NCBI GenBank assembly: GCA_004322215.1
Contig: SCSM01000011.1
Span: 1 to 64,000 of the forward strand
Direction: 5' to 3'
Source of the DNA: Bacteroidota bacterium
GTDB lineage: Bacteria > Bacteroidota > Ignavibacteria > Kapaibacteriales > UBA2268
Length of the DNA stretch: 64,000 nucleotides
In this document: piece by piece, positions 18,521 through 28,008 of the stretch
How the letters are laid out: every line of letters starts with the position of its first letter
Position numbering within the stretch: the first letter of the stretch is position 1
Made by a program: the position numbers and the translations under genes
The notes under the pieces: model-generated
Database searches by the model: none
Seen by the model: only the letters and a program-made list of their open reading frames with translations
Told to the model about the DNA's origin: nothing

Positions 18521-19510
18521 TTATTTATTCATCCCCCATCTAAGGTAAATTGCTCCCCAGGTAAATCCGGCTCCAAAGCTCGAAAGTACAAGTCGGTCAC
18601 CTTTATGTAATTTACCCATATCCAGCCATTCCGAAAGGCAAATTGGAATTGTTCCGGCAGTAGTATTGCCGTACCTATCAATATTAATCATAACCTTGTC
18701 CTTATCCAATCCCATACGGTTGGCTGTGGCTGCAATAATTCTCAAATTTGCCTGATGAGGTACAAGCCATGCAACATCTTCGGATTCCAGCTTATTCTTC
18801 TGCATTATTTCGAGAGAAACATCAGCCATTCCAACAACGGCAGCTTTGAACACTGCTTGTCCGTCCTGGTATATGTAATGCTCTTTATTTGTCACAGTAT
18901 CTATTGAAGCCGGTTTATAGCTACCCCCGGCAACCTGGTGAAGATAGGGACCTCCTGCACCGTCAATATGTAATATATGGTCGATTATTCCATACTCTTT
19001 GTCTTTTGATTTTTCCAGTAATACCACACCGGCGCCATCTCCGAACAGAACTGCCTGAGCCCTGTCTTCAAAATTTAATATAGAACTCATTTTGTCGGCA
19101 CCGCAAAGTAAAACATTTTTTACGGTCCCGGATTCAACCAGACTTGCTGCAGTAACTAATGCAAATAAAAATCCCGAGCAAGCCGCTGATAAATCGAATC
19201 CCCATGCATTTGTTGCCCCCAATTTATTTTGAACGACACATGCAGTTGCTGGAAACATGTGGTCAGGAGTTACTGTAGCTACTATTATACAATCTATATC
19301 TTCCGGCTTAAAGCCACGCCTTTCAAGACATTGTTTTGCTGCGGGAATAATCATATCGGATGTAGCTCCATCCTTAATAAACCTTCTTTCTGATATACCT
19401 GTTCTTGCTTTAATCCATTCGTCAGAAGTATCAAGATATTTCTCAAAATAAGAATTCGGATAAACATCCGGTGGTAGATAATGTGCTATCGAAGTAATCG
19501 TTGCTGTCAT
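18521..19510 (-). CDS. fabH: 3-oxoacyl-[acyl-carrier-protein] synthase III
   Basis: 329 residues. It starts fatty acid synthesis by condensing an acyl-CoA primer with malonyl-ACP. The catalytic cysteine is C111 (DLSAACSGFLFAL), with His in LVPHQANLRII and Asn in YGNTTAG. The ATG overlaps the plsX stop (ATGA), indicating translational coupling. Primer preference (acetyl-CoA or branched acyl-CoA) cannot be read from the sequence. Confidence 0.96.
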   Translation of the reverse strand: MTATITSIAHYLPPDVYPNSYFEKYLDTSDEWIKARTGISERRFIKDGATSDMIIPAAKQCLERRGFKPEDIDCIIVATVTPDHMFPATACVVQNKLGATNAWGFDLSAACSGFLFALVTAASLVESGTVKNVLLCGADKMSSILNFEDRAQAVLFGDGAGVVLLEKSKDKEYGIIDHILHIDGAGGPYLHQVAGGSYKPASIDTVTNKEHYIYQDGQAVFKAAVVGMADVSLEIMQKNKLESEDVAWLVPHQANLRIIAATANRMGLDKDKVMINIDRYGNTTAGTIPICLSEWLDMGKLHKGDRLVLSSFGAGFTWGAIYLRWGMNK

Positions 19511-20565
19511 AAATCCTGTTCAATTTGTTCTGAAATTGCCGGTGAACTGAGAGCTTTCTCAATTTTCCCGTTCACATCTTTTTTAACAAATTCGTATGCT
19601 TTATATATCATATTCTGAATAGCCCTGGGAGAAGATTTCCCATGACCTATTATTACTACACCATTAATCCCAAGAATCGGCACACCGCCATATTCCTGGT
19701 AATCCAAATCCTTGAAAACTCTTTTCAATGCCGGCATAGCCGATAGCATTAATATTTTATTAATGATATTTAATCCTGCAAATTTTTTAAATCTGAATTT
19801 CAAAAACCCGGCAATACTTTCTGCAAATTTTAATATTATGTTCCCCGTGAAGCCATCGCATACGACTACATCTGCAGCACCAAGGAAAATATCGCGTCCT
19901 TCAACATTACCGATGAAATTCAAGGAACTTTCTTTAAGCATCCTGTATGTTTCCTGTATAACATCAGTTCCTTTGGATTTTTCCTCACCGATGTTCAGTA
20001 ATCCTATCCTTGGATTTTCTAACCCATAAATCTGATTTGCCTGTATCGAACCCATAACGGCAAATTCATAGAGATGTCTCGGTTTGCAATCTATATTTGC
20101 ACCGACATCGAGAACCAATACAGGATAATCTCTTTGAGAAGGAAAAAATTCACCGATTGTCGGTCTGCTTACCCCTGCTACCCTACCCAGCATGACAGTA
20201 GCTGTCGAAAGAACTGCACCTGTATTTCCGGCAGAAATAAATGCATCTGCATAACCTTTCAAGACGAGTTCGATGCCTTTAAATAGGGATGATTCCTTCT
20301 TTTTCTTAATAGCAGCTGTTGGTTCATCATCCATCGTAACAACTTCTTCGGCATGAACGATTGTATATTTTAATCTCGAATGGTCGAACTGAGTTAATGC
20401 AGAATTAATTTTCCCTTCATTCCCAACAAGGATAATTTCCAGTTCGGTTTCTTCGAGAAAATAATCTGCTGCTAAAACAGCACCGTGAATTTCATTGATT
20501 GGTGCAAAATCGCCCCCCATAGCATCGACTGCTATTCTGCAAGTTTTCATATCTGCTTTTTTCAT
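19507..20565 (-). CDS. plsX: Phosphate acyltransferase PlsX
   Basis: 352 residues. It makes acyl-phosphate from acyl-ACP for phospholipid synthesis. N-terminal IAVDAMGGDFAP, then LVGNEG, 'ISAGNTGAVLSTA' and 'VCDGFTGNIILK' are family motifs. The annotated ATG is 20563-20565; a second ATG five codons on (20550) precedes the conserved core and could be used. It lies between rpmF and fabH in the conserved DUF177-rpmF-plsX-fabH order. Confidence 0.96.
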   Translation of the reverse strand: MKKADMKTCRIAVDAMGGDFAPINEIHGAVLAADYFLEETELEIILVGNEGKINSALTQFDHSRLKYTIVHAEEVVTMDDEPTAAIKKKKESSLFKGIELVLKGYADAFISAGNTGAVLSTATVMLGRVAGVSRPTIGEFFPSQRDYPVLVLDVGANIDCKPRHLYEFAVMGSIQANQIYGLENPRIGLLNIGEEKSKGTDVIQETYRMLKESSLNFIGNVEGRDIFLGAADVVVCDGFTGNIILKFAESIAGFLKFRFKKFAGLNIINKILMLSAMPALKRVFKDLDYQEYGGVPILGINGVVIIGHGKSSPRAIQNMIYKAYEFVKKDVNGKIEKALSSPAISEQIEQDL

Positions 20566-20645
20566 CTTCGATAATATTTATTATATAAAATCAAATAATA
20601 AATGTCGTGCATTTATTTTATTAATTTTAATTATAAAATTTACTC

Positions 20646-20822
20646 TCAGAGTGAAGCAATTACTTTTCTTCCGTTATAATAACCACATTCCGGGCAGGCA
20701 TGATGAGTCATCTTTGCTGCTCCGCACTGTGGACAAACTGTAGTTGCAGACGCAGTTGCCTTATAGTGCGTCCTTCTTTTGTCTCTTCTTGTTTTTGAAT
20801 GTCTTCTCGTTGGATTTGGCAT
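20646..20822 (-). CDS. rpmF: 50S ribosomal protein L32
   Basis: A 58-residue gene. It starts MPNPTRRHSKTRRDKRRTH, the L32 N-terminus, followed by a zinc ribbon with two CPxCG knuckles (CPQCG and CPECGYYNGRKV). It is therefore the zinc-binding form of L32. It lies 15 bases after the DUF177 gene and 80 bases before plsX. Confidence 0.95.
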   Translation of the reverse strand: MPNPTRRHSKTRRDKRRTHYKATASATTVCPQCGAAKMTHHACPECGYYNGRKVIASL

Positions 20823-20837
20823 CTTTATAACCTATAT

Positions 20838-21377
20838 TTAATTTAACTTTATTTTCTTCAATGGCGCCCATCTATCATCAATTTCTGCTTTTTTATTATT
20901 TTTCTTTTTTGACAGGTTATTCACAGAATATTGAGGATAAATGTCTTCGAAATTCTTACCTTCAAATTCAGGTGATACTCTTTTCATCGGCATACTTACA
21001 GCCAACTCTTCACGAACTTCATTTGTAAGGTCAATATATTTATCTTCTTCAGCAATTATAATATCATTATTATCATTCTTCCTGTCCAAACTGTTATGTT
21101 TAGCCATCTGGTATAAGAATGTATCTGCAAGATATGAAACATTCATATTCGATGTTATTTCTTTTGTGAAATTTTTCAATGAAATATCGCATATCAGAGA
21201 TGCCTTACATTCGACAATACCTGTAAAAGTATATCTCTTTCCGAATTTTCTCAATTTTCCTACCAAATGTATGTTCCCAAAATATTCAGGATATAATTCT
21301 TCCACTTCGCTCACGGGTATCATCATATCTATTTCCTGTAGCCCGTCTTCAATTCCCTGAATATATATCTTTATCAT
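20838..21377 (-). CDS. DUF177 / YceD family protein
   Basis: 179 residues from ATG 21375-21377. The longer frame from a TTG at 21413 would overlap the promoter, so the ATG is preferred. The family is conserved beside rpmF and, where studied, is linked to 23S rRNA accumulation or ribosome assembly. Visible features are the central segment 'YTFTGIVECKASLICDISL' and the C-terminal 'DDRWAPLKKIKLN', the usual DpRW-ending of DUF177. First gene of the lipid/ribosome operon. Confidence 0.85.
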   Translation of the reverse strand: MIKIYIQGIEDGLQEIDMMIPVSEVEELYPEYFGNIHLVGKLRKFGKRYTFTGIVECKASLICDISLKNFTKEITSNMNVSYLADTFLYQMAKHNSLDRKNDNNDIIIAEEDKYIDLTNEVREELAVSMPMKRVSPEFEGKNFEDIYPQYSVNNLSKKKNNKKAEIDDRWAPLKKIKLN

Positions 21378-21399
21378 TTTTGTTTCCCAAAAAAACTTA

Positions 21400-21430
21400 C
21401 AAATATACGGCAAAATCCTTAATTTACCAA
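21400..21430 (-). promoter_or_regulatory. Bacteroidota-type promoter of the DUF177-rpmF-plsX-fab operon
   Basis: On the minus strand TTG (21428-21430), 20 bases, then TATATTTG (21400-21407), an exact match to the -33/-7 pattern, 23 bases before the DUF177 ATG. Confidence 0.7.
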
Positions 21431-21489
21431 AGTAATAATCTACGTTTTACAATCATAATTGTTCAATTATTATGATAGTTAGCAATTTT

Positions 21490-22770
21490 CTAAAATAGGT
21501 AATAAAGTAATAAAACTGCTATTATATTCATAATAATAATTATTAAAAACGCTTTGAGACAAATCCAAAATACTTTTCTGTCTGCTAAAAAATAAGTGTA
21601 GAACAGCTTAATCAGATTATTGCTTGCAATCGCCTGCAAGGAAGCTGCTCCTATAATGGCAGATGTTACTTCATACTTGCCCTGGAATAAATTCAACAGA
21701 AACGGGTCAATATCAGTTACCCCGATTACTATAGATAAAATAGTTAATCCTGAGTTACCGAAATTCTGAATAGTGAAATAAGTGATGATAGAAAACACAA
21801 TAAAGAGCGATGCAAATAAAAATGCAAATTTCAACTCAAGTGGATTCCTGTCACGATAATCAATTCCGGTTGCAGTTGCTGCCCTCTTGTATTTGGATTT
21901 TGTAAATAAAAATCCGGTTAGTAATGAAACAAGTGAAAGAAATAAAATATATGGTGTTAAATGTATAGCTAATTCAAAATTAAAAATAAAAACTAATGCA
22001 AGAATTCTCAGGTACATAGCTCCCGTTGCAAGAATAATTCCCCTGGCATATTGTTCGGAACTTCCGTTTGCTTCCCTGCTTTTCCTCGATAAAATTATAG
22101 TCGTTGCCGTACTACTGTAAATGCCGCCAAGAATTCCTGTTATTGTTATACCGCCTTTTTTAATGACAAATTTGTTCAATAAATAACTTATGTAAGAAAT
22201 ACCGGAGATAACAACAACTGAGAGCCATATTGACTTTGGTGTAATATCCAGAAATGATAAGATTTTTTCTGAAGGCAACAATGGTAATATTATACCTGCC
22301 AAAATTATGAATTTCGATAAGGTAAAAAATTCATTCATGTCAATCTTTGCAGTAAACGCTGTGAGCCGGCTTTTCACCTCTACAAGAATTAATACTGCAA
22401 CGACTATCAACAAAACCATCCATCCCGGCTGGGTGTAAACAAGCGGCGTAAGACAATATGTAATTAAAGCAATCAAAATCGTTGTAATGCCGTAATCATT
22501 AAAAACTTTTACTTTTTGCCAATAATAAATTCCAAGAAACAAGCTTAGAATGAAAGCCCCTGACCAGAAGATTAGTAAATTTGCAGGTGAAATAAGGTAT
22601 AAAATAAATCCGAGTATTCCAATGAGTGTAAATGTCCGGTCACTCCCGAATGCTTCGTTTTCAGGTTTGTCAGCATAATGTTTTCGTTGTTCTATCCCGA
22701 TTAATAAAGATAGAACGATTATTACCATTCCATTAAGTAAGTCACGAGGAATCTCATTTATGAAGTTCAT
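21490..22770 (-). CDS. MgtC-like / DUF4010 multi-pass membrane protein
   Basis: 426 residues with about 11-12 hydrophobic segments. The N-terminal part 'IIVLSLLIGIEQRKHYADK' followed by 'FGSDRTFTLIGILGF' resembles MgtC/SapB proteins. The C-terminal half ('GGITITGILGGIYSSTATT', 'IVIGVTDIDPFLLNL') is the DUF4010 region. The biochemical role of this family is not settled; an inner-membrane transport or magnesium-stress role is only inferred from MgtC. Monocistronic, bounded by a terminator upstream. Confidence 0.75.
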   Translation of the reverse strand: MNFINEIPRDLLNGMVIIVLSLLIGIEQRKHYADKPENEAFGSDRTFTLIGILGFILYLISPANLLIFWSGAFILSLFLGIYYWQKVKVFNDYGITTILIALITYCLTPLVYTQPGWMVLLIVVAVLILVEVKSRLTAFTAKIDMNEFFTLSKFIILAGIILPLLPSEKILSFLDITPKSIWLSVVVISGISYISYLLNKFVIKKGGITITGILGGIYSSTATTIILSRKSREANGSSEQYARGIILATGAMYLRILALVFIFNFELAIHLTPYILFLSLVSLLTGFLFTKSKYKRAATATGIDYRDRNPLELKFAFLFASLFIVFSIITYFTIQNFGNSGLTILSIVIGVTDIDPFLLNLFQGKYEVTSAIIGAASLQAIASNNLIKLFYTYFLADRKVFWICLKAFLIIIIMNIIAVLLLYYLF

Positions 22771-22803
22771 CGCTTACCAATTTTTATTAAAACAATTTAC
22801 CAT

Positions 22804-22846
22804 AAAAAAAATCCTCCTTAAAGAAATATAGAATTTTAAGGAGGAT
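22804..22846 (-). terminator. Rho-independent terminator after the TPR gene
   Basis: A 12-bp stem ATCCTCCTTAAA (22811-22822) pairs with 22835-22846. On the minus strand it is followed by eight T. It ends the transcript of the 564-residue TPR protein. Confidence 0.88.
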
Positions 22847-22870
22847 GTTTATAAGCAAATATAAAAAACT

Positions 22871-24565
22871 TTACGGACACTTCAATTTATTAATCATTTC
22901 CTTTGCCTGTGGATTTTTCGGGTCGATTGATAATACCTTTTTATAATATTTGCAGGCATTCTCAGTATCGGAATTAAGCTGGTAGCTGACAGCAAGGTAT
23001 AAATAACCGTACTGATTCTCAGGTAACAATTCGACCCATTTCTGAGCATATTTCTTCAATTCGTTAGGTTTCTTTTGCTCTAAAAACATTCCACATAATT
23101 TAAATAATGCCTGAGTCAATTCGAATTTGACGGTTTCAGTATTTCCATTTATATTTTCTATAATAAATTCGAATTCGACTTTAGCTGAGTCCGGCTTCTT
23201 CAATCCTGCATAAACATCACCCAGAAACAAATGCGATTTCAAATCTTTAGGATTCAGTTTTAAACTTTCCTTAAGATATACATAAGCAGAATCATATTGT
23301 TTTTCAATTGAGTACCCATACCCGATAAAGTAATTTACAGTTTGGTTTAATGAATCATTACAATGAACAAGACGTGTCTTGAAAAAGTCAATAGCGAGTT
23401 TATAATCCTTCACAACATACATGATGAATCTTCCGACATCATATACATATTTACATTGAGACGGGTCCCTGTCCTTTGCTTCGACGTAGTATTGAACAGC
23501 CAAAGCAGTGTCTCCTATTTGCAATGCTGCCTGAGCAACTCTCTTCAAATCCTGTAACTCAAGTGTATCCGTCTTTTTTAATTCCATGAATTCATCGATA
23601 GACTCTTTATACTTTGCGTTATCGTAATAACATCTTGCGGCAAGTTTCAATGCTTTCGATTTGATTGAATCTATTTCATTAGCACATATTTTTAATTGTA
23701 CAGATGCAGAATCACAAGCTCGCAGTTCATACAAGGATTGAGCAAGATACCACCTTCCGAGGGAACCTGTCGGTCTCAATGTAACATATTCATAAAGTGA
23801 CTTTGCAGCATTTTCAAATTGCTGAGAAAAATACAATATCTTTCCCTGTTCAAAATATGCTTTGGCATTCTTTGGGTCTTTTTTAGTAATTGTATTCCAT
23901 TCCTTAAGTGAACGCTCGAAAAATTCGTTTGCGAGGTCTTTGTCTAATTCTCTCATACCAAGCCAATAATAAGCAGTCGCAAGTTTAATTCTTGCATCAA
24001 TCAAATCCTGGTTGATTGAAAGCGCTTCTTCATAATTGTTTTTTGCAAGTTCATAAACTTTTTGAGCAAAATATAAATCACCGAGGGCAACATAAGCATC
24101 AGGAATGGATTTGTTTATTTCTCTTGCCTTTGAAATATTAAATTCAGCAAGCTTCAATGAATCGGCTTTTATATACACTCTGCCTATTTCAAGATAATTC
24201 TGGACATCATTCGGTGCTTCTTTAATAGCATCTTTCATTTCATTGATTGCTTCATTGTGCCTTCCTAATAATGATAAAGTTTGAGCAATTTTTCTCATTG
24301 TAGGAGGCTCATCGCTTTTTATATCGTCCGCTTTCTTATACATTATCAAAGCCGAATCAAGCTTATCGAGTTCGGAATACACATCACCGCATAATATCAT
24401 TAATGCTTCGTTTTTCGGATTTTCCTTCACCGCTGCAGGAATTAATGCAGCAGCATTCATATAATCGCCCGCATAGACTAAATCCCTGATTTTTTCGTAA
24501 GACGACTGACCATACAAGACGGTAATGCTTACCAGAACAACTAATATTTTCAGAACATTTTTCAT
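22871..24565 (-). CDS. Large secreted TPR protein
   Basis: 564 residues with a signal peptide (LKILVVLVSITVLYGQ). The whole mature chain is a TPR solenoid, about 13-14 units, for example 'APNDVQNYLEIGRVYIKADS', 'IPDAYVALGDLYFAQKVYEL' and 'NQYGYLYLAVSYQLNSDTEN'. Last gene after the PstS-like lipoprotein and small membrane protein. The order ExbB-ExbD-ExbD-TonB-PstS-like-TPR recurs in Bacteroidota, so a periplasmic scaffold role with the TonB machinery is plausible (inference). Ends at a strong terminator. Confidence 0.8.
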   Translation of the reverse strand: MKNVLKILVVLVSITVLYGQSSYEKIRDLVYAGDYMNAAALIPAAVKENPKNEALMILCGDVYSELDKLDSALIMYKKADDIKSDEPPTMRKIAQTLSLLGRHNEAINEMKDAIKEAPNDVQNYLEIGRVYIKADSLKLAEFNISKAREINKSIPDAYVALGDLYFAQKVYELAKNNYEEALSINQDLIDARIKLATAYYWLGMRELDKDLANEFFERSLKEWNTITKKDPKNAKAYFEQGKILYFSQQFENAAKSLYEYVTLRPTGSLGRWYLAQSLYELRACDSASVQLKICANEIDSIKSKALKLAARCYYDNAKYKESIDEFMELKKTDTLELQDLKRVAQAALQIGDTALAVQYYVEAKDRDPSQCKYVYDVGRFIMYVVKDYKLAIDFFKTRLVHCNDSLNQTVNYFIGYGYSIEKQYDSAYVYLKESLKLNPKDLKSHLFLGDVYAGLKKPDSAKVEFEFIIENINGNTETVKFELTQALFKLCGMFLEQKKPNELKKYAQKWVELLPENQYGYLYLAVSYQLNSDTENACKYYKKVLSIDPKNPQAKEMINKLKCP

Positions 24566-24621
24566 ATCACTTATTAATTACAATTCAACTAAATTTTTTT
24601 CATAAAATTATCATTTACAAT

Positions 24622-25551
24622 TTAATCCTCTTCGACCAGTTTTATTTGAGCATACATGGGAACTATCCCTGCATCCAAAAAGTATCTTTGTACTTTTCCT
24701 TCTTTTGAAATAAACATACCGAACCAAAATGCTTTATTCTTCAAATCCTGCAATAGGTAAATCCTCAGAGGTACTATATACGGATAATATCTTCTCAAAA
24801 TATTTGCCTGGTGTACCGTATGCGGGAAAACATATTTGCCCGAACTATCATTATAACTGATTTTTATACCCTTCAAACTTGTGTCTTTGGCTATTTGTGA
24901 TAAATATCCTATTCCAATGGTGCCCGGATTCTTCTTTACATAATTTATAACAGAATCAGAACCGTTAAACATAATTAATTTTTTTTTGATTTGTTGTTTT
25001 TTTGCAACCAAAGATATTAAATTAGCATATTCGGATGAAGAATAGTTATTAATTACGAACTTTGGTTCTGTCTTAATAGAAGGATAATAATCAATAAACA
25101 ATTTTCCATTCAATAAAATTTCTTTCAACTGCATTTCCGTAATTGTATCAGCAGGAAAACTCTTTTGAGTATAAATTACCAGACCGTCTTCAGCACAAAT
25201 CATTAACGGATGCTCCTTCACCTTAAATGCTTTCATCAGAGAATCTTCATCTTTCAGAAAATCTCTTGCAATAACAATTACCTCAGCATTTGCTGATAAC
25301 AACTTTGCCATAGCTTCCCGTGCATTTACTTTTAATGCCGTTAGTTTTATATCGGGAAAAGTGCTGTCATGCATTTTAAATGCAGGTACCATTAAATTGT
25401 AAAGTGCTTCATCGCAGTAAACTGTAAGTTTACCCGATGTCAGTGCATCATTATCATCTTGCTTTTTATTCCCTTCATTGCATGAAGAAAAACTAAAAAT
25501 GAAAATAACAATCAAAAAAAGATACAATATGTTCAATTTATTTACCATCAT
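24622..25551 (-). CDS. PstS-like substrate-binding lipoprotein
   Basis: 309 residues. The lipobox FSFSSC predicts a lipid-anchored periplasmic protein. The fold matches the PstS/periplasmic-binding type II family: 'SGKLTVYCDEALYNLM', 'AEVIVIARDF', 'NGSDSVINYVKKNPGTIGIG' and 'HTVHQANILRRYYPYIVPLR'. No pstC, pstA, pstB or phoU gene is adjacent, so ordinary phosphate import is doubtful. Placement after a TonB/ExbBD operon suggests another ligand or a sensing role. Ligand unknown. Confidence 0.75.
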   Translation of the reverse strand: MMVNKLNILYLFLIVIFIFSFSSCNEGNKKQDDNDALTSGKLTVYCDEALYNLMVPAFKMHDSTFPDIKLTALKVNAREAMAKLLSANAEVIVIARDFLKDEDSLMKAFKVKEHPLMICAEDGLVIYTQKSFPADTITEMQLKEILLNGKLFIDYYPSIKTEPKFVINNYSSSEYANLISLVAKKQQIKKKLIMFNGSDSVINYVKKNPGTIGIGYLSQIAKDTSLKGIKISYNDSSGKYVFPHTVHQANILRRYYPYIVPLRIYLLQDLKNKAFWFGMFISKEGKVQRYFLDAGIVPMYAQIKLVEED

Positions 25552-25571
25552 TTATCATAATTCTTAAGTCA

Positions 25572-25787
25572 TTATTCGTTATTAATATCTTTTTCCCTGC
25601 TATATCTTCGTGTACTTGAATAGTACATATAAATTCTCAATGCACCAAATAAAATGAAAATCACACCGAAAATTCTGATAATTGAATTATTTTGCGAATC
25701 AGGGACATAAATTATACCGGTAACCATCAATATGCCAATAATGATAATTAAAATCCTGATTCCATAATTTAATATTTTAGAGAACAT
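25572..25787 (-). CDS. Small two-helix membrane protein
   Basis: 71 residues with two hydrophobic helices (IRILIIIIGILMVTGIIYV and IRIFGVIFILFGALRIYMYY) and a charged C-terminal tail. It starts 20 bases before the PstS-like gene and probably shares its transcript. No family recognised. Confidence 0.6.
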   Translation of the reverse strand: MFSKILNYGIRILIIIIGILMVTGIIYVPDSQNNSIIRIFGVIFILFGALRIYMYYSSTRRYSREKDINNE

Positions 25788-25807
25788 AACAACTTTTAAT
25801 TTTTTAA

Positions 25808-25857
25808 TAAAAAAGCGAAGAACAAATAATCATCATTAATTTAATTTCTTCTTCGCT
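25808..25857 (-). terminator. Terminator after tonB
   Basis: A 9-bp stem AGCGAAGAA (25814-25822) pairs with 25849-25857 around a 26-base loop. On the minus strand it is followed by five T. It separates the ExbBD-TonB transcript from the small membrane protein and PstS-like genes. Confidence 0.65.
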
Positions 25858-25912
25858 TCACCTGTCTTAATATTTAAAAAAATATTTGTATTCTATTTAC
25901 ACCCCGAATATT

Positions 25913-26692
25913 TTATCTCAATTTGAAATTAATCGGAATACTCACCCACAATGAGACAGGACTACCGTTCTGAATTGCAGGAGTAAATACCGATTTCATA
26001 ATAGCACTTTTTGCCGCATCGTTCAAAAGTTCATTATCGCTCGCTTCGATTATAGTCTTAGTTGGTCTGCCGTCTTTACCGACAAAAACCCTGACAACAA
26101 CTTTGCCTTCAATGCCGGCTCTTCTTGCCATTTCGGGATAAACGATTTTCTTTTGTAACTCTGTAAGGTCAATATATGGTTCTTTTTCGACTGCAACGAA
26201 TTCCCAGGGGTCTCCTTCGCTTTCACGAACATCAACATTGACCTTTTTATCATTAACATCAATATTGGATGCAAAACCACCCAGGTCAACGCCTTCACCT
26301 CCTACAGATGAAGCGCGTCCCAATTCTTCCATACTGGCGAATTCCTTCAGGTCAGCTGTAATTTCCGTTTCAGGAACAGGAACAGGTGTACCCGCTCTCG
26401 ATGCAGGACCTGTATTAATAATTTGTTCTGCTGGCGGAGGAGGAACTTCCTCAGCATCAGATGGAGGAGGAGGTAAATCCGTAATATCTATTTTAACTAT
26501 TGGTGCCATTTTGAATTTATTTGCTGTGGCTTCGGAAATTTTCATTGTAGCATAATAAAGCAGTAACAAAACTGTTAAACTTACTGTTGTTACAATGAAT
26601 GCTTTCCATGTATATTTCCTTATGAACTCCTTCAGTTCTATTGCACCGTAACCTGAAGGAGGAGGCATAACGATTGCTACTCTTGTTGCCAT
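25913..26692 (-). CDS. TonB energy transducer
   Basis: 259 residues. A single transmembrane helix (about 34-54), a proline-rich spacer (LPPPPSDAEEVPPPPAEQ), and a C-terminal TonB domain (about 175-259) with YPEMARRAGIEGKVVVRVF and 'KSAIMKSVFTPAIQNGSPV'. It couples the inner-membrane proton gradient through ExbBD to outer-membrane receptors; the barrel at 7-9 kb is a candidate partner. It starts one base after the ExbD stop. Confidence 0.9.
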   Translation of the reverse strand: MATRVAIVMPPPSGYGAIELKEFIRKYTWKAFIVTTVSLTVLLLLYYATMKISEATANKFKMAPIVKIDITDLPPPPSDAEEVPPPPAEQIINTGPASRAGTPVPVPETEITADLKEFASMEELGRASSVGGEGVDLGGFASNIDVNDKKVNVDVRESEGDPWEFVAVEKEPYIDLTELQKKIVYPEMARRAGIEGKVVVRVFVGKDGRPTKTIIEASDNELLNDAAKSAIMKSVFTPAIQNGSPVSLWVSIPINFKLR

Positions 26693-26693
26693 A

Positions 26694-27266
26694 TCACAAT
26701 CCTTTAATTAATCTTAAATCTGAAGTATCCAACGGAGCCAAAGTAAATTTCCTTTTACGCTTCACCGGTTCACCTTTTTCATCTTTTTTCTGGCTTAATA
26801 CATCTGAAATTTTTATTTCAGCAAGGTTCAACTCATCGAGTACTTTAACCATATCACCGTATTTTGCATCTTCCGATACTTTGAATACGGTAATCAATTT
26901 ATTCTGAATTTCAGGCCTTAGATTTTCTGTCTCTGCTATTTTTCTCAAATCTTTAATCTCGACCGGCTTCGGCTCGTCATTTGCCATATTGAAAAATAAT
27001 TTTCCATCATCCCTTAGTCTTAATGTCATAAGTTCATTTTCACGAACTTCAATTTTAACATCTCCTTCAGGTGGCATCGACATTTCCATTACCTGTGGGG
27101 CAGCCATTGTAGTCGTGAACATGAAAAATGTCAACAGAAGAAAAGTAATATCCACCAGAGGTGTCATATCGAGAGCAAAGCCGATTCTTTTCCTCTTTTT
27201 CCTCTTACTGTGCTTGCCCCTTTTAATTCTTTCAGGAGCACTTAAACCACCACTTGCTCCGCTCAT
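26694..27266 (-). CDS. ExbD/TolR-type biopolymer transport protein, second copy
   Basis: 190 residues. A cytoplasmic basic N-terminus (GKHSKRKKRKR), then the transmembrane helix with the proton-relay aspartate in DMTPLVDITFLLLTFFM, and a periplasmic domain. Directly upstream of tonB. The identical helix motif occurs in the next ExbD gene. Confidence 0.9.
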   Translation of the reverse strand: MSGASGGLSAPERIKRGKHSKRKKRKRIGFALDMTPLVDITFLLLTFFMFTTTMAAPQVMEMSMPPEGDVKIEVRENELMTLRLRDDGKLFFNMANDEPKPVEIKDLRKIAETENLRPEIQNKLITVFKVSEDAKYGDMVKVLDELNLAEIKISDVLSQKKDEKGEPVKRKRKFTLAPLDTSDLRLIKGL

Positions 27267-27415
27267 AATTATCTCCTAATTTTTTGTTCTTATATTTTAG
27301 ACAATTCAATTATATAAAAAGTTACATTTTTTATTAATCTTTTTCAATAAAAAAATAAAAAATCAATTTTTTAATTACCTCTATTCATCATTCTCTATTC
27401 ATTATTCACTTATAG

Positions 27416-27949
27416 TTACAAGCCGGACTTCTTTTCAGTAACATAATTAAAAATCGTTGCCCGGTTTTTCCTCATTACCTCCATCGCATCCCAAACCCAT
27501 TTATATCTTATTCTTTTATCTGCATCAATTGCAAACACGGTCTTAGGATTTGTGATTCTCGTATTCCTTATCACGGTACTCAATAAATCAAGACTTATAT
27601 TTTCAAGCATGGGTTTTGCCTTGACTTTGTCCGGAAGCCCTTCCAAAGATGCCCAGACCTGCTGCCTGTCCGATTCATTAACAAGTTCGTAGTTATATGT
27701 CGTATCATTTACAATAACTCCGTCAACAGTATCCCTGATTGCTATTTTAACTATTGCAAGATTTCTCTCGGGAATTTTTGATGTATCGGCAGTAACTTTA
27801 GGTCTCTGGATAAAGAACTTCTGCTGGCTTTCTGCTTCGGTCTTGAACTTTGCAGTAAACATAAAAAAGGTCAACAGGAGGAATGTAATATCCACCAATG
27901 GAGTCATATCAATAACAAAACTCAACCTTTTCTTTTTAACTTTTGGCAC
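27416..27949 (-). CDS. ExbD/TolR-type biopolymer transport protein, first copy
   Basis: 177 residues starting at GTG 27947-27949; AAGGAG six bases before the GTG supports this start. It has the same DMTPLVDITFLLLTFFM helix as the other ExbD but a different periplasmic domain with a long insert ('VDGVIVNDTTYNYELVNESD'). Paired ExbD paralogues are common in Bacteroidota. The 149-base gap to the second ExbD gene holds nothing recognisable. Confidence 0.9.
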   Translation of the reverse strand: MPKVKKKRLSFVIDMTPLVDITFLLLTFFMFTAKFKTEAESQQKFFIQRPKVTADTSKIPERNLAIVKIAIRDTVDGVIVNDTTYNYELVNESDRQQVWASLEGLPDKVKAKPMLENISLDLLSTVIRNTRITNPKTVFAIDADKRIRYKWVWDAMEVMRKNRATIFNYVTEKKSGL

Positions 27950-28008
27950 AAGCTTCTCCTTGTTTTTTCATTTTAATTATCAATTATCAATTGTCAAATA
28001 ACAATTGC

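Noticed and set aside
24622-25551. Naming the PstS-like lipoprotein pstS
   Set aside because: No pstCAB or phoU genes adjoin it and the TonB context points to a different role.
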